From Tremella fuciformis (taxonomy: Eukaryota > Basidiomycota > Tremellomycetes > Tremellales > Tremellaceae): 64,000 bases of DNA. Both the position numbers and the translations under genes were made by a program. The stretch lies in the NCBI GenBank assembly GCA_032768795.1, contig CP136498.1, positions 620,001-684,000 of the forward strand. The letters are read 5' to 3'. The notes below the pieces were generated by a model. That model did no database searches, was not told where the DNA came from, and worked only from the letters and a program-made list of their open reading frames with translations. Below, piece by piece: positions 52,301 to 59,690 of the stretch. The stretch's first letter is position 1. Each line of letters opens with the position of its first letter.

Positions 52301-53742
52301 AGGCCATAGCATCTCGATGGGTTTTTGCTCAAAAGTACGATGCGGACGGCAAGGTCATCAAGCACAAGGCGCGCATCGTGGCAAAAGGCTTCTCTCAACA
52401 GCCTGGGGTTGACTACGAGTTGACCTATGCACCCGTAGGACGGATGGCAAGTCTACGGCTTCTCCTTACTTTGGCGGCAACACTGGGTCTCAAGTTACGC
52501 CAAGCGGATGTCGAGGGAGCATATCTCAATGCAGACCTAGACGAGGAGATTTACATGGATCACCCCGACGCAGTGGTCAAGAAGCGACAGGGGACAGTGC
52601 TCCGCCTTCTCAAGTCACTGTACGGGCTCAAGCAATCTGCAAGAGTCTGGTGGCTGGAACTCGGCAAAGCTCTGCACGGGCTAGGGTTCAAGAGGCTTGA
52701 GGGAGACTGGGGCATGTACTACAGGCCTGGCGGAAAGCATGGTGGACCAATGCTTATCCTTGCCTATGTGGACGACATGGTGATGGCGGGAAGGAGTGAC
52801 AAGGAGATTGATGTGGTCATGGCGGCATTGAAGAAGCAATGGGTGATGACGGAGATTGGCGAGATGAGCCAGATCTTGGGACTCAAGGTTGTTCGAGACC
52901 AAACGAAACGAGTCGTTCACCTTTCTCAGCCGGCATACATTGACAAGGTTGCTCTACGGTTTCCCGGACATTCTCATCACAAGTCACTGGTAGTCCCACT
53001 GCCTACGCATTGGGACGGTCAACCAGCAGTCACCGCACACGACAAGGCAACCCCTCTCTCGCCCTTTCAAGCAGTGGTCGGATGCTTGATGTGGATTGCA
53101 GCATCCACCCGACCAGATATCAGCTTTGCGACCAACTACTTGGCACGGTACAGCTCAGCACCACTGGAGTCACACTGGCGATTAGCAATGCGCGTAGTTG
53201 CCTATTTAGCCAAGACACGCACTCACGGGCTGGTCCTTGGAGGAGCAAGCATGAGTGGCGTTGAGGGATGGGTGGACTCCGACTTTGCTGGATGTGTGGT
53301 CACACGGAGATCCACAACGGGCTATGTGTTCAAGGTGTGCGGATCAGCAATCAGCTGGATATCAAAGAGACAAGCGACGGTTTCAACATCAACGCTGGAG
53401 GCGGAATATGTTGCGATGGCGGAGGCAGCCAAGGAGGCAAAGTGGTTGAGCGGGTTGATGGAAGAGATAGGCTGGAGAAAGAGGCCAACGACTCTCTACT
53501 GTGACAACCAGGGCGCTCTCACTCTTGCGGAAAATCCTGGCATTCACGCACGCACGAAGCATATTGAAGTCCGACATCACTTCATACGAGAACAGGTGGA
53601 GCGACGAGAGATCAGATTGATCTATGTCCAGAGCGCAAACCAGCATGCCGACATCCTCACCAAAGCCTTACCGGGTCCGCGGCTCCTGAAGAACAGAGAG
53701 GATCTGCGGATAGAGGGAATTTGGACGGAGCAGGATGGGTAA
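49339..53742 (+). CDS. copia-2 gag-pol polyprotein, intact
   Basis: 1467 codons from Met 49339 (MNANFTSTTTAAQAIPFLST). Gag (UBN2-like: LKRWEEWRKREYYAQGVILR, AKEMWDWLERDM) ends in a zinc knuckle CWTCNKEGHLKRDC (~283). Protease LVDSGCTHHVSP (~347); pre-integrase HKRLGHIGREKL ... CDACQ (~490-526); integrase DIAGPMDPS (~556), RTDGGEEF (~616) and NGVAERFNRTVKEM (~650); linker rich in Pro and Glu; reverse transcriptase WVFAQKYDADGK (~993), QADVEGAYLN (~1054) and AYVDDMVMA (~1142); RNase H WVDSDFAGC (~1310), CDNQGALTL (~1387) and HIEVRHHFIRE (~1407). Catalytic residues of all enzymes are visible and there is no stop, so the copy may be active. Integrase before RT marks Ty1/copia. Confidence 0.97.
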   Translation: MNANFTSTTTAAQAIPFLSTPRGYFKWRFAVRLDLTTAGCIGIIEGTDVEPYRTGGAGGVPVRTARAGSVAPEGDTSLTGGVLGTAELKRWEEWRKREYYAQGVILRRLDPGIQMEISEMKSAKEMWDWLERDMKREDPAYKASTDDALRAIRLPANATVKDHADHLNKFNSLFFESQQAGNKYEDSARALIFLNTLVNNPRWDIPIQLLESSPLYEQSWSEVRQFYQTQVSRWEAKGLPWKEAQPAAQLNAAEKGERVSLEKGAKKGGWKAKSAGKGMKLVCWTCNKEGHLKRDCPEKTGVRGSSKATKGRGEKQQDGEEDRLVNFFAGATFSEQALASTSSTPEFLVDSGCTHHVSPYKHLFTDLRPLKESVVFHVPGGHQFTATMTGDIVITTSSGHKIKLLDVYYHPQTTKNMLSAYTLIDKGWSVKLKEETVEVGPIKVKGTRRGNLLWVKLGAIRHTELEDPVKLDVREINALTVRETPLEEEHKRLGHIGREKLLKLAGDGHLRYSKEELEKDKFRLDDCDACQARRTTRPPKNGESPRGQADCEVIHIDIAGPMDPSKTGFRYYLGIIDDHSKINNVVPLVNKQNVFFHVINFVNSIERQTGHKVKFIRTDGGEEFKSDKALVFYHQTGIIHQISPRYTPELNGVAERFNRTVKEMIGAMLSSANLGHEYWDYAAKYTSVMLMKTAWGGDGVNAWTKFTGRSPNLAHTLMFGELVFAQIPAEIRKKARLDTDKGELAQVMGVEIQRSGWLVRMEGDGQLHISRDVKSASGHPLTPDNTIVPIDTPQQPPAVTAETVPPVPVAIAPISMAHVRPVQAAADIPSQEEAAREPERREEVSVQEKEGEQQQVERALEQALPVNAAQETTTPDTLLDTLPVPTPPEAVPPPMPVRRSNRVAERATSVHEANLMQAWHGEDARGAYLASETRLEEDTSSGESEPQTAREALMGKDRDSWKAAMLRELDNIESKGTWVEVMLPPGRKAIASRWVFAQKYDADGKVIKHKARIVAKGFSQQPGVDYELTYAPVGRMASLRLLLTLAATLGLKLRQADVEGAYLNADLDEEIYMDHPDAVVKKRQGTVLRLLKSLYGLKQSARVWWLELGKALHGLGFKRLEGDWGMYYRPGGKHGGPMLILAYVDDMVMAGRSDKEIDVVMAALKKQWVMTEIGEMSQILGLKVVRDQTKRVVHLSQPAYIDKVALRFPGHSHHKSLVVPLPTHWDGQPAVTAHDKATPLSPFQAVVGCLMWIAASTRPDISFATNYLARYSSAPLESHWRLAMRVVAYLAKTRTHGLVLGGASMSGVEGWVDSDFAGCVVTRRSTTGYVFKVCGSAISWISKRQATVSTSTLEAEYVAMAEAAKEAKWLSGLMEEIGWRKRPTTLYCDNQGALTLAENPGIHARTKHIEVRHHFIREQVERREIRLIYVQSANQHADILTKALPGPRLLKNREDLRIEGIWTEQDG

Positions 53743-53810
53743 AGGACTGGTGATAGCGAGCATGGCAGTTTGGGTAGCACCAGGAGACTCAAGAGCGGCG
53801 GCAGAGGGAG

Positions 53811-53927
53811 TGTTAGCGATGCCGCCACCTTGAGTCATAGGGTAATTACCGAGAAACTCCGTCAGCTAGTAGGAACCATTACCATCTCGTAGGATATGTC
53901 GGATGCGACTCATATCTCACGTCAACA
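53811..53927 (+). repeat. copia-2 3' LTR (117 bp)
   Basis: Preceded by GGCGGCAGAGGGAG, the likely polypurine tract, and followed by AGTGT. Confidence 0.93.
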
Positions 53928-53929
53928 AG

Positions 53930-54056
53930 TGTGAGCGGTGCCGCCACCTCGAGCTACATGGGCCCAACGGACCCTCTCGAGAGGCGGGCAATTATTCCCC
54001 CCTCTTAGGCAGAGTCTGCCAGCTCAACGCTATTGATCATCTCAATGCCACTTTAG
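53930..54056 (+). repeat. probable 3' LTR remnant of the copia relic
   Basis: TGTGAGCGGTGCCGCCACC resembles the copia-2 LTR start TGTTAGCGATGCCGCCACC. The rest is diverged and the 3' limit is uncertain. Confidence 0.5.
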
Positions 54057-54108
54057 ATCCTAGCCGTGCTTGAGATTGTTTGTATCCATTGAATATTCTG
54101 CATACAGC

Positions 54109-54768
54109 ATGCCCAGCGCCTATCTCTTAGAAGAAGAGCGCGTCCAGACTGCTCTGGAAGAGGCCCTCAGCCAAGTCAAGCCGAACTTGAAGCAGCTTGC
54201 TCGAGATCACAAGATTCCCTACGACCGCCTGCGACGTCAATACAAGGCTATTCCTACTCGATCAGATAGGCCGCCAACAAACAGGAAACTAGACGACCAG
54301 ATGGAAGCTGCCGTTCTTGCCTACTGTCAACGCATGGACAAGCTTGGGATTGGAGCACGCTTGGATATGGTGGAGAAATGTGCAAACCAGCTGCTCTCCC
54401 GATCACACGCCAACACGACTTCTCCCCCTCCTACTGTTGGCGAGCATTGGGTCAAACGCTTCCGAAAGCGCCACCCAGCTCTTGTCATGGTCAAGCAGAA
54501 AGCTCAGCAGCTGGATAGGCTTGCTGCACACAGTCCTGAGGCGCTTGAGAGGTACTTCATGAAGCTTGAGGACGTGAAAAATGAGTATGGAGTTCAGGTG
54601 AGCGACCTTGAGCAACTGCACAGAGCACAACTGACTTTGAGGATTCCGACATCTGGAACTATCAAGAAGTTGGCTTCCGCATCGGGCAAGGGGCAGACAG
54701 GTGGATCCTCACGTTAAGCCCCAAGCAGCTGTCGACATTGGGATCACGCACAAGTTCAATCTACAATC
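54109..54768 (+). pseudogene. Fot1/pogo transposase N-terminus, truncated into a minisatellite
   Basis: Met 54109 (MPSAYLLEEERVQTALEEAL) starts a psq-type HTH (LKQLARDHKIPYDRLRRQYK), followed by a CENP-B/Tc5-type HTH (AYCQRMDKLGIGARLDMVE ... GEHWVKRFRKRHPAL). The frame continues through ALERYFMKLEDVKNEYGVQ. A 44-nt intron (about 54598-54641, GTGAGC ... CTGAC ... TTTGAG) then joins in frame to DIWNYQEVGFRIGQGADRW, the start of the DDE domain, though the first catalytic Asp position reads Gln (NYQE where NMDE is usual). Shortly after, the sequence turns into 21-bp repeats and the catalytic domain is lost. It is the N-terminal complement of the DDE half at 36-38 kb, but probably a different copy. 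Confidence 0.75.
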
Positions 54769-54896
54769 TCGACTCATCAATCTACAATCTCGACTTGTCG
54801 ATCTACAATCTCAACTTGTCGCTCTACAATCTCGATCCTTTGTTCTACAATCTCGACTCTTTGTTCTGCAATCTCGCCCCATTGTTCTACAATGTC
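54769..54896 (+). repeat. 21-bp minisatellite (TCTACAATCTCGACTTGTCGA type)
   Basis: About six units, 21 bp each, in a frame open with the preceding transposase exon, so each unit would encode a seven-residue repeat of IYNLDLS type. Confidence 0.88.
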
Positions 54897-55015
54897 AATG
54901 TCCCTTCAGATGACATCATTCCCTTACAAAAAGTCCTATTTCATAAGGGATTGACAAACTCGCTTTCTACATGGGCTCGACGGAATCTTAGCTCTGAGGC
55001 AATGGGATTCCGGTC

Positions 55016-55096
55016 ACCTGTTGCCCGCTCAGCACTTGCTATGAGTGATGCATTCGGACTTACCTGTTGCCCGCTCAGCACTTGCTATGAGTGATG
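55016..55096 (+). repeat. 35-bp direct duplication, 46-bp period
   Basis: ACCTGTTGCCCGCTCAGCAC ... GAGTGATG occurs at 55016-55050 and again at 55062-55096 without visible differences. Confidence 0.9.
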
Positions 55097-55185
55097 AGGA
55101 GGGCAACAGGCGGCAGCATTCTACAAGGTTGTCGAGGGTATCGGCGTTATAGGTGGAGTTATTGTTGGTGGCAGCTTGTCAACCT

Positions 55186-55256
55186 CGTCGAGGGTGAACC
55201 TCGACGAGGTTGTGTGCCTCGACAAGGTTGTGTACCTCGACAAGGCTACTCGAGGA
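55186..55256 (+). repeat. CCTCGACGAGG/CCTCGACAAGG short repeat cluster
   Basis: Five to six units of CCTCG(A/T)C(A/G)AGGTTGTG type, of the same kind as arrays in the LTRs at 2.8 and 26.3 kb. Confidence 0.75.
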
Positions 55257-55289
55257 TGAGTCAAGCTCATGTGAGCGTATCACCTATTT

Positions 55290-55874
55290 CCGTTGGATTC
55301 TCTATTTAGACGTTCTATCTAGAGGACTAGTTAACTAGATCGCTGAGGAACTTCCTCTGCGATCTTCCTATCTTAAGTATCCATTTGCTCTCGTCCGTTC
55401 TCTCTCTTGTTCTTCTAGCATCGTCTCTCGTGGATTGTTCCATCGCTCTCCTAGTTGTCAACTCGTTCCCAATAGTCTCTAGTACTTTCTCTTCATTTCT
55501 CTTCTCTTCTATCGTCTTCTCCTCGCGCTGGCTCGCATCTAATCTCTTTGTGTGCCCGTGGTCATCCTTATCGTCCTCAGTCTCCGTCCTGTTGCCCTGA
55601 CTGTGAGATAACTCTATTCTCCGTTATCGTGGACCTGACTCTTCTCTTTATGTGCGTTCCTGTCTTGATTCGGCCGATGGGTGACTGAGATGCAACGTTC
55701 CATTGCTCTCTAGGTTGTTCCGGTGTCTTCAAGAACAAGTCGTAATTATTCGTGACTAATAGCAGCGACTCCGTTGTACTCGTGTTCCTTGGTTTGTAGG
55801 ATCCCTTGGGCGTTTCTGTTGGAAGTTGCCTCGTGGTATTCTCGTGGTCAGGATGCCGTGTCGGTTTCCTGACA
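55290..55874 (-). repeat. truncated, diverged gypsy-C-type LTR
   Basis: Aligns with the second three quarters of the gypsy-C LTR in the same plus-strand reading (GACGTTCTATCTAGAGGAC, TTAACTAGATCGCTGAGG, GTCAGGATGCCGTGTCGG, TTTCCTGACA end), with scattered substitutions. The TGTCAGACC end is missing. The self-priming 13-mer is conserved. Confidence 0.85.
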
Positions 55875-56842
55875 GGGGATCTGATCAGAGTTAGCTCTTT
55901 CCCACAGTAGCTTTGAACCTGTTGTGCTAGGAGGCATGTTGGGTCGTGACACTGGGAGGATAAGGCTCTCGTTCCGCTCCGACGCGGAACCCCGTGTCCA
56001 TCCACACCTTTGCCGACAACTCGGCTTTGCGGTAAGGCTTGGTAAGTAAGGCGTACGCCAGCTCGCTTGTGCAGCTCAAAAGCAGTTATGCGCCTCATCC
56101 CGTCGTCAGGCAAAGCCCATGTCTCGGTCTGAATGCTCACCCTCGTCTGCACTTGGCCGATTGCCCCGGCTGAGCCCCGTAACGCCTGCGGACTCAAGAG
56201 GTCTTCAAGGAGGGTCTCTCAAGCCTTTCCTCTACGTGCCATCACCTGCCTTGATTTTGGGCGGTCTCTTCAAGGTCCTTCAGAGCGGCATTGATCTGCT
56301 CGACGGCTGGGGTTGGAAATCGTTGGGTTTGAGCTTAGCCAGGAGAGCACTGTTGTTTAAAGCATGATCAAGGGAGAAATGGCTGGATGAGTGCGCCATC
56401 CGCAATTGATGTCCGAAAGGGAGCTAGACCCTGCACGCGAGAGGAGGGAGCCGGGCGAGCGTAGCCATTTGGAGGTTTATTGGCGTGATGAGGAGACAGA
56501 TGTGGCCTGTGAATCACGCCTGCCTCTCCCATCCACCTCGCTCCTCCGCTCAGGCTGTGCACGTCGCTACGCTGGCAAGCTGCGGTGTCGAAAAGAAGTC
56601 AGTCGCTCGTCACACAAGCATAGGGATAAGTTGTTATCGTACCTGCGGTCCCGTCAGGAGAGCGCAAGTCACCATTCCCACCGGGTTGGACAGCGCACAA
56701 GGGTGCCACATTCATGACGTGACGTGACGTGGAATTTTACAGTATCACCCCATCACCCCGCCGTTTCACGGTTGGGTGACCTCTTGGTGGCGCTTCTGTC
56801 ACTCATCTCTCATCTCTCTCTACATCTCTCACCCTTCCTACA
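55875..56842. other. no supported gene; possible minus-strand exons
   Basis: Minus-strand pieces such as INAALKDLEETAQNQG (about 56300) and KAELSAKVWMDTGFRVG (about 55990-56040) look protein-like and are separated by possible introns, but no start, chain or domain could be fixed. Confidence 0.3.
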
Positions 56843-56858
56843 ATGACATCGCTGCAGC

Positions 56859-57403
56859 TTGCAGTCGACCGTTGGAGCGAGCGACGGCGCTTCCTGGATT
56901 GAGGACGGCAGTCAGTCGAGTTCCTCGCGCGAATCATGTGAGTCGTGCGCAGACAACGACCTCGCTGATCTGCAGCGCTACCTCCCCTTCTCCCCGAGTC
57001 AGAGAAAGATGGCCGATTCGAGTCGAGCTTCGAGGACATGGTGGACGCTGGGTCCCCCACTACCACTGCTGCCACCGCTGCCATCGCTACCTCCACGCCC
57101 CCCGCCACCCTGATCGTCAAAGTCGAGACCGCGCCCGTCCGAAGAACAGCGCGACCTCGCCATACCAAGCAGCCCGCGCGGTCCTCCCCTTCGCCATCAG
57201 TGGCGTCTGACTCCTCGTCCTGGTCGGAACCTCGCCAGACGACCAAGTCAGCGGCCGCGCAGACCAAGAACGCGACAAAAGCTACGTTGCCGCCTTCCAA
57301 ACGTCCACGAAAGCACAAGCCCCGCACCGGGCCATTGCGCCAGGATCAGAACAAGGTTGCGCAGAAGAAATATCGTGACAAGGTGAAAGAGGTGGCTAGG
57401 GCG
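56859..57403 (+). CDS. bZIP transcription factor, N-terminal exons (partial model)
   Basis: Exon to 56937 (readable from 56859; the initiating ATG is not settled, since ATG 56843 is in another frame) joins across a 38-nt intron (56938-56975, GTGAGT ... CTGAT ... CTGCAG). The next exon runs to 57403. It is Ser/Thr/Pro-rich with basic patches and ends in RQDQNKVAQKKYRDKVKEVA, which fits the fungal bZIP basic region (N-x2-A-Q-x3-Y-R). A GTGAGT donor follows at once, then a 20-base C run. The leucine zipper should be in later exons, but the next open stretch (from about 57503) shows no heptad leucines, so the gene may be broken or the later exons missed. The bZIP motif supports DNA binding; target unknown. 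Confidence 0.6.
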
Positions 57404-57417
57404 GTGAGTCAGCGCCG

Positions 57418-57437
57418 CCCCCCCCCCCCCCCCCCCC
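57418..57437 (+). repeat. C homopolymer (20)
   Basis: An uninterrupted run of C in a putative intron after the bZIP exon. Shorter runs are at 12548-12561 (C) and 46713-46725 (G). Confidence 0.9.
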
Positions 57438-58836
57438 TCTAAGCGACGAGACGGAAGGCAAGAGCAAGCAGCAACTACGCCTTTACACCGTCACCCCAAC
57501 AGAACGTTGGTCTTGCTGCGGCGTCTCGCGCGGACCATGTCCCAATGTTTTCTCGGGTGAAGCTTGCTGTAAACCCCCTCAGGCTATCCTCTTGCTGCAC
57601 CGGGCTTTCCCTTGCCAGAAACAGGTCATACCAGAGATCGTCAACCTGGCAAACCGGTTTAAGCCTCTATATCACGTAGACTTGGGGAATCATTGGTCAA
57701 CTCAATAGGCCGTCCTCCGCCTCGTAAGCACCACGGGCAATCTTGCAGATGTGATATGAGTCGGCCTGTACATCTGTGACAGTCAGATAAAGGGCTAGAT
57801 GTCCTCAACGACCGCGTGAGGATGAAAGTGATGTTTACTTGTTGTCCATAGACGGGGAGATGAACATCGAGGGGGAGGGGGTGGACGACGTCTTATAGTA
57901 TACGCCAGGGGCGAGCCTTTTGACTCTTGCTCCTCTATCTTTTCAGCCACGAAAAGGACAAATGGAGGATCGGTGACAGGCTGTACAGTGTCCAAGAGTC
58001 CATACGACCGCTTGCAAGCGCCTTGCAGCCTTGTCTTGGCGGCATGATCGTGCCGTTGACGAGCCTATCGGTCGACCGCCTTGAGAATTCCCCAGCTCTC
58101 AAAACCCTATGGCGCGGGCTCGTCGACGGGGCCACAAATCGAGGCAGGTCGTTCAGAGGTACGGGGGTCCTGAGAGCACCCAAGCGAGTCGGAGATGCAA
58201 ACACAAACATATGAGGCGAGGGCGGGAGCCAGAGAAAGGCACATCCACACGGGTTTGTCCGTTTTGCGTTGCAACGGCCTAGCATGGCGGGCCAACTCAC
58301 CCCTCTTCGCCTCTAATCAGCACCCCATGGCACAGGCGGGTAGAGGGCCTGAGCAGTCATGACAGTTGCTTGGTCCGCTCGTAATGCAGTAAAGGCAGAG
58401 AGAAGAGATGGATGTGCTTACAGGACCGCTGGAAGGGGTATGTCCAGTAAGCGAAGGGTTGAAAGTCTACCTTCGCATCAACTATCCAGCGACACTGTCC
58501 AGGCGTCGTCCAGGCTCTCGCTCACCACCCTGACATCCTCTAGCTCTTCGCGACCCGACACCAGTGCTTCCTCCACTAGCCTGTCATACAGCACCGAAAG
58601 GCCAGCCTCACTTGTCAGCCGTGAGTCCACTGGGGCGTCACCGTCATATATGCGTCAGTCTGCGGCATTCGGAGAGTGAGTAGAGGGTAGGAGGTATGAG
58701 GAGAGGTAGAGGCAAGGGTCCTCTCTCGACAGCAAGCGTGAGCAAGCCAGAGAATGTTTAACAACACAAGGTAGGCCGCGAGCGGGAGCCCGCTCAAGCA
58801 CACGAGGTCCACTCTGCAGCAAGTGAGTCGCCGGCC
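57438..58836. other. no confidently supported gene
   Basis: Plus frame 57944-58214 follows a TTTTCAG acceptor and reads HEKDKWRIGDRLYSVQESIR, possibly an exon. Plus 58359-58679 is Ser-rich. Neither has a recognised domain. Confidence 0.3.
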
Positions 58837-59690
58837 TCAGGAGGGGAAAGAAGGGGGGGCGGGGGCGGGTAGGGGGTCATAGCGGAGAAGATGTAGGAGC
58901 GAGAATACGGGCTCACCAGCCCTGTATGGACATCCCGCGACGGGATGGTCCTTCTCGTCACATCCCTCACACATATGTCGGAAGATGCAATGCTCCCGGC
59001 AGCGCCGCTTTCCATTCCAGTATCGGCAGGCTCTCTGGCTGACCTCTAAGCGCGGCCGAGGCACTTGAAAGGGCAAAGGGAGTCCCACCGCAGGCGGGGG
59101 CGGAACAGTCTCGGCTGGTTTTGCTCCCCGCTTCCGAGGTGGGTGAGTAGTCAGAACAGTCCGGGCATCGTCTGATGCTTCGGAGCCTTGATCAGGGTGG
59201 GTCTGCCTAGGCTTTCTTGCTGCGTCTGTGCGAGGAAGACGGCTCGGGGCCCGGGGATCAGTGCTTTTGAAGCTGGCGTTTCCGATGCGGGTCTATCGCT
59301 CTTGTTTTGACTCGTCTCGCCCATTGATTTGGTGATTCGGAGGCTTGAACAGTTGACGCCTGCGCGACCGGGCCAAGGGGAAAGACGATATGTCGGTCTT
59401 TCACGAGCGGCCGTTGAGGCGATGATGAGAGATTCTTGATCTTGACAAGGGAAGTTACCGGGCTAGGTGGAAGTGGGAGTCGATTATAGGTGATAGGTGA
59501 TGAAAGCTCCTTCTCGACTTCGATCGAAACGCCGCGAGGCAAAAGGACGTGAGGACCATCCGGAGTCCCCAGGCGTTCTGACCTGACGGCGCTCTTGCTG
59601 ATCTTGGCAATCCCGCTGCGTCTGCTGCCTGCCAAGGTGAGGTGACAGGATTGCGGGCAGATGCGGAACACAGCGGCCTGATTAACAAGT
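58837..59690 (-). CDS. zinc-finger protein with CCCH and CCHC motifs, spliced, partial
   Basis: The last minus-strand exon (about 59250-58916, reading on to a stop at 58837 if not spliced) contains CRYWNGKRRCREHCIFRH (C-x8-C-x3-C-x3-H) directly followed by CEGCDEKDHPVAGC (C-x2-C-x4-H-x4-C), a tandem often seen in fungal transposon-associated or RNA-binding proteins. A GTGAGC donor at about 58915 suggests further exons. Upstream, a minus frame 59671-59258 (MFRICPQSCHLTLAGSRRSG, Ser/Pro-rich) is probably the N-terminal part, but its join to the zinc exon needs a frame change I could not place on consensus splice sites. Nucleic-acid binding is inferred from the motifs. Confidence 0.45.

Larger units (their letters stand above)
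48484..53927 (+). mobile_element. copia-2: full-length Ty1/copia retrotransposon
   Basis: 117-bp LTRs at 48484-48600 and 53811-53927 (TGTTAGCG ... ACGTCAACA), differing at two positions by eye (CTCGAG/CTTGAG and GGACCC/GGAACC). The perfect target duplication is AGTGT (48479-48483 and 53928-53932). One intact gag-pol frame lies inside after a 738-bp leader. Right after the duplication the flank reads GTGAGCGGTGCCGCCACCTCGAG, very like a diverged copy of the same LTR start, so it landed within the 3' LTR of the older relic. Confidence 0.95.

Noticed and set aside
55577..56197. Minus-strand frame of about 206 codons
   Set aside because: Its C-terminal half is the truncated gypsy-C LTR and the rest has no start or domain; not supported as a gene.
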